Part shown: one piece after another, positions 1-6,336 of the stretch
Numbering within the stretch: position 1 is the stretch's first letter
How the letters are laid out: every line of letters begins with the position of its first letter
Source: Comamonadaceae bacterium
Lineage (GTDB): Bacteria; Pseudomonadota; Gammaproteobacteria; Burkholderiales; Burkholderiaceae_C
Assembly: GCA_947455585.1 (NCBI GenBank)
Contig: CANGOY010000114.1
Coordinates: 1 to 6,361, forward strand
Direction: 5' to 3'
DNA length: 6,361 bases
Program-made: the position numbers and the translations under genes
The notes under the pieces: generated by a model
Told to the model about the DNA's origin: nothing
Seen by the model: only the letters and a program-made list of their open reading frames with translations
Databases searched by the model: none

Positions 1-731
<731 letters not shown>

Positions 732-745
732 TTGCACCCAGCCCC

Positions 746-764
746 GTCGCGACTCGTGCGCGAC
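746..764 (+). repeat. Small inverted repeat ahead of the gltA terminator
   Basis: GTCGCG at 746-751 is matched by CGCGAC at 759-764 around a 7-base loop. It begins 14 bases after the gltA stop codon and ends just before the terminator stem. In RNA it would form a GC-rich 6-bp hairpin. It may protect the mRNA 3' end or simply be a fortuitous pairing. Confidence 0.5.
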
Positions 765-767
765 AGC

Positions 768-790
768 AAAAAGCCCTGCAGGGCTTTTTT
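768..790 (+). terminator. Rho-independent terminator of gltA
   Basis: Five A's and GCCC (768-776) pair with GGGC and a T run (781-789) around a TGCA tetraloop, and the T run extends to 790. This is a stem of about nine base pairs ending in a U tract, 36 bp after the gltA stop. The A tract on the left makes the structure nearly symmetrical, but no gene approaches it closely on the minus strand, so it mainly serves gltA. Confidence 0.88.
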
Positions 791-836
791 GTTTTTGGAA
801 CTTTCACACATCAACGCAGTGGTAGGCTCTGCCGCT

Positions 837-1220
837 ATGAGTTCTGTACCGTTTTTAAACACGCCCGAGGCACTGCGCCAACTGGCCGACATACCCCACA
901 CGCCCTGCCAATGCAGCCTGCAACATTGCGTAGGCTGGGAGAGCGTGAGCGACGCCGTGTGGCCAGCGCAGCACATGACCCACGTGGCCACCATGCGCGA
1001 CCCCGATGTGTATGAACCCACGTTTGAAGAGCAGCACCCAAACGGCACCCGCTACGAATCAGCCGATGCGCCTGTGGCCTTGAAGTTTTTCCCGTACAAC
1101 CGCTGCGATGTACACGTCTGCGGCCAATGCCAGCAACACGCGCTGCGCTACACCGAGTTTGGTGGTTACTACGTGGACCCACGCGCACGCCGCTTGAACG
1201 CAGAGTTGATTACCGACTAA
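837..1220 (+). CDS. Conserved-looking cysteine-rich hypothetical protein
   Basis: A 127-residue soluble protein of unknown function. I chose the ATG at 837 because the frame upstream runs through the gltA terminator; a weak AGG lies 10 bases before it. There is no signal peptide or membrane segment. Six cysteines fall in two groups: C24-x-C26-x4-C31 near the N-terminus and C90-x4-C95-x2-C98 in the C-terminal half, with several histidines nearby (H21, H30, H93, H101). This spacing suggests a bound zinc ion, which is an inference. The C-terminal half (FFPYNRCDVHVCGQC, then RYTEFGGYYVDPR) has the look of a conserved domain and resembles, from memory, unnamed betaproteobacterial proteins. Its own promoter must lie in the 46 bp after the terminator, but I see no convincing -35/-10 pair. 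Its stop codon overlaps that of the opposing DUF5710-like gene. Confidence 0.8.
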   Translation: MSSVPFLNTPEALRQLADIPHTPCQCSLQHCVGWESVSDAVWPAQHMTHVATMRDPDVYEPTFEEQHPNGTRYESADAPVALKFFPYNRCDVHVCGQCQQHALRYTEFGGYYVDPRARRLNAELITD

Positions 1221-1537
1221 TTCAGGCGCTTCGCCAGCGAGTGCTCGCAGTCTTCCCACGGCAACACTGGGCAGCCGCAATGCGGCACCTCTTCGGCGGG
1301 TTTAAAGGCCACGGGTGGCTTTGTCTTCACCACCGAAGCCTTGGCGCTTGCTTTAGGGCTCGTACCCGCTATAGCGCCCGTGTCTTGGGCTGCATCCAGG
1401 TTAGCAATCCAACGCATGAACGGCGTCAGGTCATCCACATCCACGATGTACCAGCACTTTTTGGCGGCGTCCCAACGCGCGCCTAGCGCCTTGGCCGCAT
1501 CCTTCTCGGCAAATGGGGTGACAAGGTTAATTCGCAT
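1217..1537 (-). CDS. Small DUF5710-like protein with C-terminal Cys/His cluster
   Basis: A 106-residue protein. Residues 3-33 read as a DUF5710-type module: LVTPFAEKDAAKALGARWD, then KKCWYI. This short domain is found in primase- and topoisomerase-like proteins and other DNA-related proteins, often on plasmids or phages; its exact function is not established. The middle (about 50-80) is a low-complexity Ala/Lys/Ser/Pro linker. The tail has H86, C87, C89, C97 and H99 in an HCGCP...WEDCEH pattern that could bind a metal. The start could be ATG at 1537 or the GTG immediately before it at 1540; ATG is preferred. It lies 16 bp downstream of the rdgC stop on the same strand, so the two are probably co-transcribed. 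No strong ribosome binding site is seen. Its TAG stop overlaps the stop of the opposing gene. Confidence 0.8.
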   Translation of the reverse strand: MRINLVTPFAEKDAAKALGARWDAAKKCWYIVDVDDLTPFMRWIANLDAAQDTGAIAGTSPKASAKASVVKTKPPVAFKPAEEVPHCGCPVLPWEDCEHSLAKRLN

Positions 1538-1553
1538 CACACACCGCTGGTGT

Positions 1554-2450
1554 TTAGCCCAGCGCCATCTCGCCGCCCAAAGCCTCTAACAAGTCGGGCA
1601 GCAACTTGCTCAACTCGCCTGTGGCAATGGCCACGTCGGCATCAAAGCCTTCGTCTTTTTCGGTGGAGGTGGCTTCAAACACCACATCTAAGAAGGCCAC
1701 CTTTTTGAGCTGCATCGCCTCGGTCAACGAGAACGACACACGTCCCTCCCACGTCAACGCCAAACGCGTGGGCAGCTTGCCGCCTTCTACGTGCTGCTTC
1801 ACCTCGTCGGTATCCAGCGGGTGGCGCACATAGCGCACCACGGACTTCGATTCATCAGCAGCCTTCAACTCACATTCGCGGTCCACGCTGAATGCAGCAG
1901 GCGACTCTTGCGTGATCAACCAAGAAGCCATGGCCGACTGTGGCGACATTTGTGTGTTGATCAAGGTCAAGCTCAAACCGGCGAATGATTTGATGAGCAT
2001 CGTCACCACCTCGTCCGCTTTGGCTTGGCTGCCTGCGTCCATCACCATCAGGTGGGTGGCGGGGTCGATCCACACCAGCACCGACGACTCTTTGCTGAAG
2101 GCCATGGGCATCAAAGACATCTTCACGTCCTCTTTGATTTCCTTCATTTCCTTTTTGCCGGGCTTGCGGCCTTCGGTGGCTTCAATCACCGCGCTGCGCT
2201 CTTTGGCTTTGCGTGTGACGATGGATCCGGGCACGCCTTTGGTTTCGATCTTGAGCTTCAAAATGCGCTGACCGCTCACCGCCTCCACCAACGGGCCATG
2301 TGCTTCGCCACGAGGCTCGACCCAGCCAATCGCTTTTTCTTGGCTTGCGCCGCAAGGCACAAAACGCTCGGCGTCTAACGCCTGTTCGATTTGCTCAAGG
2401 CTTGGGCTCCAGCCCTCACCGATTCGATACATCATCACATTTTTGAACAC
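1554..2450 (-). CDS. rdgC: Recombination-associated protein RdgC
   Basis: RdgC is a DNA-binding protein that forms a ring-shaped dimer around duplex DNA. In E. coli it restrains RecA-promoted strand exchange and supports replication-fork restart. The 298-residue product is close to the usual length (about 300). It aligns by eye along E. coli RdgC: N-terminal FKNVMMYR, the FVPCG...IGWVEP block (30-46), a lysine-rich charged helix (about 95-110), AFSKESSVLVWID (117-129), the HVEGGKLPTRLALTW block, and C-terminal FDADVAIATGEL with LLEALGGE. The start is GTG at 2450: an in-frame stop lies four codons upstream (TAA, 2460-2462), no other start codon occurs between, and an AAGG sits six bases upstream. 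The DUF5710-like gene follows 16 bp downstream. Upstream are an inverted repeat and the terminator of tRNA-Ser, so rdgC must either have its own promoter in this short gap or depend on read-through. Confidence 0.95.
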   Translation of the reverse strand: MFKNVMMYRIGEGWSPSLEQIEQALDAERFVPCGASQEKAIGWVEPRGEAHGPLVEAVSGQRILKLKIETKGVPGSIVTRKAKERSAVIEATEGRKPGKKEMKEIKEDVKMSLMPMAFSKESSVLVWIDPATHLMVMDAGSQAKADEVVTMLIKSFAGLSLTLINTQMSPQSAMASWLITQESPAAFSVDRECELKAADESKSVVRYVRHPLDTDEVKQHVEGGKLPTRLALTWEGRVSFSLTEAMQLKKVAFLDVVFEATSTEKDEGFDADVAIATGELSKLLPDLLEALGGEMALG

Positions 2451-2456
2451 GAGTTG

Positions 2457-2460
2457 CCTT
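2457..2460 (-). promoter_or_regulatory. Ribosome binding site fixing the rdgC GTG start
   Basis: Read on the minus strand, AAGG lies six bases before the GTG at 2450. It is the clearest Shine-Dalgarno match I see in the window. It supports the non-ATG start of rdgC, which is also forced by the TAA stop overlapping the site in the same frame. Confidence 0.6.
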
Positions 2461-2465
2461 TATGT

Positions 2466-2483
2466 TTTCTGCAACTGCAGAAA
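2466..2483. repeat. Perfect 8-bp inverted repeat upstream of rdgC
   Basis: TTTCTGCA (2466-2473) and TGCAGAAA (2476-2483) are exact reverse complements separated by two bases. The repeat ends 15 bp before the rdgC start codon and touches the A/T edge of the neighbouring terminator. It could be a dimeric repressor operator. As RNA, an 8-bp hairpin would need a larger loop than two bases, so some terminal pairs would open. Function is inferred only from position and symmetry. Confidence 0.6.
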
Positions 2484-2484
2484 T

Positions 2485-2515
2485 AAAAAAACCAACTGCA
2501 ATGAGTTGGTTTTTT
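2485..2515 (-). terminator. Rho-independent terminator of tRNA-Ser
   Basis: An A run plus CCAACT (2485-2497) pairs with AGTTGG plus a T run (2504-2515) across the loop GCAATG (2498-2503). On the minus strand it gives a stem of about 12 bp that ends in a U tract, starting seven bases beyond the 3' end of the tRNA. The A and T runs make it symmetrical, so it could also stop plus-strand transcription. Confidence 0.85.
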
Positions 2516-2521
2516 AAAATT

Positions 2522-2611
2522 TGGCGGAAGCGGTGAGATTCGAACTCACGGAGGGCTCACACCCTCGCCGGTTTTCAAGACCGGTGCATTCAACCGCTCT
2601 GCCACGCTTCC
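2522..2611 (-). tRNA. tRNA-Ser, anticodon UGA
   Basis: A 90-base class II tRNA including an encoded CCA end. On the minus strand the acceptor arms GGAAGCG and CGCTTCC pair perfectly, with discriminator G followed by CCA (2522-2524). The anticodon stem CCGGT/ACCGG encloses the loop CTTGAAA, giving anticodon TGA (complement of 2575-2577), which reads UCA and probably other UCN serine codons. A long variable arm (GAGGG...CCCTC) identifies the serine/leucine class, and the T arm is GTGAG-TTCGAAT-CTCAC. It lies 51 bp after hemW on the same strand and is followed directly by a terminator. Confidence 0.97.
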
Positions 2612-2630
2612 TTGTTGAATTTCAGGCGAG

Positions 2631-2636
2631 ATTGTA
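2631..2636 (-). promoter_or_regulatory. Possible -10 element for tRNA-Ser
   Basis: Read on the minus strand, TACAAT (one mismatch to TATAAT) lies 19 bases before the mature tRNA 5' end, giving a leader of about 12 bases. No good -35 box is found at 16-18 bp spacing (CGAAAA at 17 bp is weak). The tRNA may also be transcribed by read-through from hemW. Confidence 0.4.
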
Positions 2637-2662
2637 ATGGCAGTTTGACCTGTTTTTCGGGT

Positions 2663-3877
2663 TCAGGCCTCTGGCAAAAACAAAGATTGCAAATCGCTCA
2701 AGAAATCAAAGCCGCGCTCGGTGGGCACCACGCGCTGAAAGTCCCGCGTGATGAGGCCTTTGGCTTCGGCCTCTTTCAGCGCGGCCTGAATGGCAGTCAC
2801 GGGCAGGCCCGTGCGGTCGGTGAAGTCAGCTAACGAAAAGCCGTGGCGCAGGCGCAAAGCGTTAAGCATGAATTCAAAGGGCAACTCAGCTCGCGCGACC
2901 TCGGTGCTTTGGGCTACGGCGCGGTCTGGGCGGGTGGTGTCTAACGCGTGGTCCATGAACAGGCGCGGGTCGCGGTTGCGCACTTGGCGCAGCACGCGGT
3001 GGGCAAAGCTGAGCTTGCTGTGTGCGCCAGCGCCAATGCCTAAGTAATCGCCAAACTGCCAGTAGTTGAGGTTGTGCCGGCAGCGGTGGTTGTCTTTGGC
3101 GTAGGCCGACACTTCGTAGCGGTGCAGGCCCACGGCGGCGGTGCGCTCGGTGATGCGGTCGAGCATGGCGTAGGCGTCATCGTCCTCCGGCACTTGCGGC
3201 GGGAATTTGGCAAACACGGTGTTGGGCTCGATGGTGAGGTGGTACACCGACAAATGCGGGGGCGCAAGCGACAAGGCCATGTCAAGGTCTTCGTCTAACT
3301 GCGCCAGCGTTTGGCCGGGCAAGGCGTACATCAGGTCGAGGTTGAAGGTGTCGAAGGCTTCACGTGCTTCTTCGACCGCGGCAATGGCTTGGGCGCGGTT
3401 GTGCACGCGGCCCAAGGCTTGCAAGTGTTGGTCGTTGAAGCTTTGCACGCCTACCGACAAGCGAGTGACGCCTGCGGCGCGGAAAGCGCGGAAGCGGTCT
3501 TTTTCAAACGTGCCGGGGTTGGCCTCTAGCGTGATTTCGCAATCGGCCTCTAGGCGCAAACGCGCACGCATGTCGCTGATGAGCCGCTCAATCGCGGCAG
3601 GCGAAAACAAGCTGGGTGTGCCACCCCCAATGAAAATGCTGTGCACACTGCGGCCCCAGATGAGGGGCAGGCTGTGTTCAAGGTCGGCACACAAGGCATC
3701 GAGGTAGCGCTGCTCGGGCAGCTCGCCACCTACGCTGCTTTGCGCTTCGTGCGAGTTGAAATCGCAATACGGGCACTTCTTCAAGCACCACGGCAAATGC
3801 ACATACAGCGAGAGCGGCGGCAAGCTGCTGAGCGACAGCGTGCCCGGGCGCATGAGGTGTTGGATGTCTTGGGTCAT
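2663..3877 (-). CDS. hemW: Radical SAM heme chaperone HemW
   Basis: HemW is a radical SAM protein, related to coproporphyrinogen III oxidase HemN, that binds heme and is thought to deliver it to respiratory enzymes. It was long annotated as an oxygen-independent coproporphyrinogen oxidase. Using ATG at 3877 gives 404 residues; a TTG at 3895 would add six and has no better ribosome site. In order: the [4Fe-4S]/SAM motif C31-x3-C35-x2-C38 in LPWCLKKCPYCDFNSH, GGGTPS (84-89), EANP (118-121), GVQSF (143-147), YEVSAYA (254-260), the HNLNYW motif associated with heme binding in HemW (268-273), and a C-terminal winged-helix-like HemW domain ending in FERVVPTERGFD-type sequence (here FQRVVPTERGFDFL). 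The cysteine directly after the SAM cluster that marks true HemN (CxxxCxxCxC) is absent, supporting HemW. It is the third gene of rph-rdgB-hemW, 21 bp after rdgB. Confidence 0.95.
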   Translation of the reverse strand: MTQDIQHLMRPGTLSLSSLPPLSLYVHLPWCLKKCPYCDFNSHEAQSSVGGELPEQRYLDALCADLEHSLPLIWGRSVHSIFIGGGTPSLFSPAAIERLISDMRARLRLEADCEITLEANPGTFEKDRFRAFRAAGVTRLSVGVQSFNDQHLQALGRVHNRAQAIAAVEEAREAFDTFNLDLMYALPGQTLAQLDEDLDMALSLAPPHLSVYHLTIEPNTVFAKFPPQVPEDDDAYAMLDRITERTAAVGLHRYEVSAYAKDNHRCRHNLNYWQFGDYLGIGAGAHSKLSFAHRVLRQVRNRDPRLFMDHALDTTRPDRAVAQSTEVARAELPFEFMLNALRLRHGFSLADFTDRTGLPVTAIQAALKEAEAKGLITRDFQRVVPTERGFDFLSDLQSLFLPEA

Positions 3878-3898
3878 TGAAGTGGTTTCAAGCAAAGT

Positions 3899-4516
3899 TC
3901 AACCAAACCAATGCTCACGCATGAGCGCCAACATTTGCTGCGCGGCTTGGCCACGGTGGCTGTTGGCGTTTTTCACTTCGATGGGCAGCTCGGCAAAGGT
4001 TTTGCCAAAGCGCGGGATGAACATGATGGGGTCAAAGCCAAAGCCATTGCTGCCCACAGGCGCACGGGTAATTTCACCCACCGCTCGGCCCACGGCAATG
4101 AGCGGCTCGGGGTCATCCGGATGGCGTACGGCCACGAGGGTGCTGACCAAAGCGGCGCGGCGGTTGTCGATGTTGGCCATTTGCTCTAGCAAGGCGCGCA
4201 CGTTGTTGTCGTCGCTTTTCTCGTAGCCAAACTGGGTGGCGTAGTAGGCGGTTTGCACGCCAGGCAGGCCGCCGAAAGCATCGACGCACAGGCCCGCGTC
4301 GTCGGCCACGGCGGGCAAGCCGCTTTCACGCGCGGCGTGGCGGGCTTTGGCCAAGGCGTTTTCTACAAAGGTGTGAAACGGCTCTTCGGCTTCGCCAATG
4401 TGCAAATCGCCTTGGCGCACCAACTCGACGCCCAACGGCGCAAACATGGCTTGCAACTCGGCGAGCTTACCTTTGTTGTTAGAGGCCAGAACGATTTTTT
4501 TCAACGCCAGTGTCAT
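3899..4516 (-). CDS. rdgB: XTP/dITP diphosphatase (non-canonical purine NTP pyrophosphatase)
   Basis: This Ham1/RdgB-family enzyme hydrolyses dITP, XTP and ITP to monophosphates and pyrophosphate, keeping deaminated purines out of DNA and RNA. The 205-residue product (family about 195-205) contains the whole motif set: SNNKGK (12-17) for triphosphate binding, VENA (51-54), DDAGL (72-76) with the probable catalytic Asp73, NGFGFDPI (157-164) for base recognition, and SHRG (186-189). The block after DDAGL reads PGVQTAYYAT where E. coli has a PG-x-x-SARY type sequence, so the Ser-Ala-Arg step is replaced by Thr-Ala-Tyr. I recall this variant from other Comamonadaceae. ATG at 4516 gives the normal N-terminus; no clear Shine-Dalgarno is seen. 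It sits 22 bp after rph and 21 bp before hemW, consistent with one operon. Unrelated to the neighbouring rdgC despite the similar name. Confidence 0.96.
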   Translation of the reverse strand: MTLALKKIVLASNNKGKLAELQAMFAPLGVELVRQGDLHIGEAEEPFHTFVENALAKARHAARESGLPAVADDAGLCVDAFGGLPGVQTAYYATQFGYEKSDDNNVRALLEQMANIDNRRAALVSTLVAVRHPDDPEPLIAVGRAVGEITRAPVGSNGFGFDPIMFIPRFGKTFAELPIEVKNANSHRGQAAQQMLALMREHWFG

Positions 4517-4538
4517 AGGTTTAAAGCAAAGCTGTGAA

Positions 4539-5273
4539 TCAAGACTGCAAGGATTCTTGCTGCATGGCGATGAGTTCGCGCACGCCTTTTTCGGCCAAGG
4601 CCAACAAGGCGTTCATTTGGTCACGGGTGAAAGGCAGACCTTCGGCAGTGCCTTGCACTTCAACATAGTGGCCAGCGCTGGTCATGACCACATTCATGTC
4701 GGTGTCGCAGCCTGAGTCTTCGGTGTATTCCAAATCGAGCAAAGGCAAGTCGCCCAACATGCCCACCGAAATAGCGGCAATACCTTGGGTGATGGGGCTC
4801 TCAGAAATCTTGCCTGCGGCAATGAGCTTGTTCACCGCGTCTTGTGCGGCCACAAACGCGCCGGTGATGCTGGCCGTGCGTGTGCCGCCGTCGGCTTGCA
4901 ACACGTCGCAGTCCAAATGGATGGTGCGTTCGCCCAGTTTCTTCAGGTCAAACACGGCGCGCATCGAGCGGCCAATCAGGCGCTGAATTTCTTGGGTGCG
5001 GCCCGACTGCTTGCCGCGTGCGGCTTCGCGGTCGCTGCGGGTGTGGGTGGCGCGGGGCAGCATGCCGTATTCGGCGGTGACCCAACCTTCGCCCGAGCCT
5101 TTTTTGTGGCCAGGCACTTTTTCTTCCACCGACGCGGTACACAGCACTTTGGTGTGGCCAAACTCAATCAGCACCGAGCCTTCGGCGTGAATGGTGTAGT
5201 TGCGGGTGATGCGCACGGGGCGCAGTTGGTCTGCAGCACGGGTGTGGCGAGAGGCGGGCAAGGTGGTGGTCAT
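4539..5273 (-). CDS. rph: Ribonuclease PH
   Basis: RNase PH is a phosphate-dependent 3'-to-5' exoribonuclease that trims tRNA precursors and other RNA 3' ends, releasing nucleoside diphosphates. It works as a hexameric ring. The 244-residue product covers the entire family length (about 238-245) with a single RNase PH fold. Visible blocks: [11 protein letters not shown]...[10 protein letters not shown] near the N-terminus, [12 protein letters not shown] (63-74), [13 protein letters not shown] with Arg92 of the phosphate site, [19 protein letters not shown] (121-139), and the catalytic acidic block DLEYTEDS with Asp180 and Asp186, then TDMNVVMT and EVQGTAEG. The C-terminus is not truncated or frameshifted, unlike in E. 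coli K-12. ATG at 5273 gives about ten extra residues ahead of the conserved region. It is the first gene of rph-rdgB-hemW and faces yicC across a 151-bp divergent gap. Confidence 0.97.
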   Translation of the reverse strand: MTTTLPASRHTRAADQLRPVRITRNYTIHAEGSVLIEFGHTKVLCTASVEEKVPGHKKGSGEGWVTAEYGMLPRATHTRSDREAARGKQSGRTQEIQRLIGRSMRAVFDLKKLGERTIHLDCDVLQADGGTRTASITGAFVAAQDAVNKLIAAGKISESPITQGIAAISVGMLGDLPLLDLEYTEDSGCDTDMNVVMTSAGHYVEVQGTAEGLPFTRDQMNALLALAEKGVRELIAMQQESLQS

Positions 5274-5424
5274 TGTTGATAGCTTTGAATCAAGCGTTTA
5301 TTTATGTTGATATGAGGTTCGGTTAACCGCCAATTGTCGACCAATCCGAATACCCCGCCCCTTCGTCAAAAAACTGAAACGGAGAGCCTGAGATAATCTA
5401 GCCTTTGATACGAAACGCCACCCC
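5274..5424. other. Divergent intergenic region rph / yicC
   Basis: This 151-bp gap separates two divergent start codons, so it should hold promoters for both units. Noted within it: the palindrome CGGTTAACCG (5320-5329); CCAAT twice on the plus strand (5330-5334 and 5341-5345), 11 bp apart; and, on the minus strand, TCGACA (5340-5335), one mismatch from a -35 box, without a well-placed -10 partner. CATAAA (5306-5301, minus) is a weak -10 candidate for rph. No strong Shine-Dalgarno precedes either rph or yicC. Confidence 0.6.
5392..5397 (+). promoter_or_regulatory. Possible -10 element for yicC-gmk
   Basis: GATAAT, one mismatch from TATAAT, lies about 28 bp before the yicC ATG. No good -35 box is found at standard spacing; the region upstream is A-rich (5368-5373). 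It is the best -10 match in the gap on the plus strand, but the assignment is tentative. Confidence 0.35.
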
Positions 5425-6336
5425 ATGCCCATTTACAGCATGACCGGTTATGCCAGCGCGCAAACCGAGCTACCTTCAGACACCGCCAACAGCCCAGCCC
5501 TGCGCTTGGGGCTAGAAATTCGCTCGGTCAACAGCCGCTTTCTAGACCTGACGTTCAAGATGCCCGAAGAGCTGCGCCAGCACGAGGCCGCCATGCGCGA
5601 GCTGGTGACCAAGCACCTCAAGCGCGGCAAAGTGGAAGTGCGCGCCAACATTGAAAGCACGGCTGACACCAGCTTTTCCGAGCCCACCCCTGCCCTGCTG
5701 CAACGCCTGCTGGGCCTGCAAGAGCTGGTACACGCTCACTTGCCAAAGGCCAACGGCCTGTCGGTGGCCGATGTGTTGCGCTTGGCCACTGCCCAATCTG
5801 CCGCGCCCGCCGACATTGGTCCCGCGGTGCTGAAGCTAGCCCAAACCACCCTGACCCAACTGAGCGACGCCCGCGAGCGCGAAGGCGCACGTTTGGCGCA
5901 AACCCTGCGTGATCGCATTGGCCAACTGCGCGTGCTGGCCACACAGGCCGCGCCGCTGGTACCACATCTGGTGGAACAACAACGCCTCAAGTTTTTAGAG
6001 CGATGGCGCGAAGCCATGGCCTTGACCGAAGGCACGGCCCTGCCCGAAGCCGCGCAAGACCGTGCTTTGACTGAGGCCACCTCGTTTGCCATTCGCATTG
6101 ACGTGGCCGAAGAGCTGACCCGCTTGGTGTCGCACTTTGACGAGATGGACGACTTGCTGGCCAAAGGCGGCAAGGCCGAAGGTGTGGGCAAGCGTTTGGA
6201 CTTCCTGATTCAAGAGCTGCACCGCGAGGCCAACACTTTGGGCTCGAAGTCAGCCACCATGGAAATGACCCGTATTTCGGTGGACATGAAAGTGTTGATC
6301 GAACAACTCCGCGAACAAGTACAGAACATCGAATAA
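5425..6336 (+). CDS. yicC: YicC family endoribonuclease-like protein
   Basis: YicC-family proteins are conserved bacterial RNA-metabolism factors; E. coli YicC has been described as an endoribonuclease and as influencing degradation of small RNAs. The 303-residue product matches the family along its length (E. coli about 287). The N-terminal YicC domain begins SMTGYA, then EIRSVNSRFLDLTFKMPEELR (31-51) and HLKRGKVEVR. The C-terminal DUF1732 domain contains IRIDVAEELTRL, GKRLDF (255-260), and ELHREANTLGSKS (264-276), ending LREQVQNIE like the E. coli protein. Conserved Glu/Asp/His residues in these blocks are likely metal ligands, an inference. A helical middle region (about 150-215) is rich in Ala, Arg and Gln. 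No clear ribosome site precedes the ATG at 5425. Its TAA stop shares one base with the gmk ATG, so the two genes are almost certainly translationally linked. Confidence 0.95.
   Translation: MPIYSMTGYASAQTELPSDTANSPALRLGLEIRSVNSRFLDLTFKMPEELRQHEAAMRELVTKHLKRGKVEVRANIESTADTSFSEPTPALLQRLLGLQELVHAHLPKANGLSVADVLRLATAQSAAPADIGPAVLKLAQTTLTQLSDAREREGARLAQTLRDRIGQLRVLATQAAPLVPHLVEQQRLKFLERWREAMALTEGTALPEAAQDRALTEATSFAIRIDVAEELTRLVSHFDEMDDLLAKGGKAEGVGKRLDFLIQELHREANTLGSKSATMEMTRISVDMKVLIEQLREQVQNIE

Noticed and set aside
732..836. Upstream extension of the cysteine-rich gene from a non-ATG codon at 732
   Set aside because: The extension would translate the gltA terminator hairpin and has no ribosome site. 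The ATG at 837 is the sensible start.
2025..2378. 117-codon plus-strand frame opposite rdgC
   Set aside because: It lies opposite the clearly recognised RdgC and its His/Phe-rich composition is a typical antisense artefact.
2642..2670. CCTG...CAGG pairing just after hemW as a terminator
   Set aside because: The stem is only four base pairs with a long loop and no U tract follows, so it does not support a hemW terminator.
3207..3707. 166-codon plus-strand frame opposite hemW
   Set aside because: It is fully inside hemW on the other strand, with Arg/Ser/Ala-rich low-information sequence and no recognisable domain.
3878..3895. TTG at 3895 as the start of hemW
   Set aside because: It adds only six non-conserved residues, has no clear ribosome site, and lies four bases from the rdgB stop. 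ATG at 3877 is preferred, though the TTG is not excluded.
4785..5279. 164-codon plus-strand frame opposite rph
   Set aside because: It is antisense to a complete RNase PH gene. It is rich in Ala, Gly and His, as expected from codon bias, and has no recognisable family.
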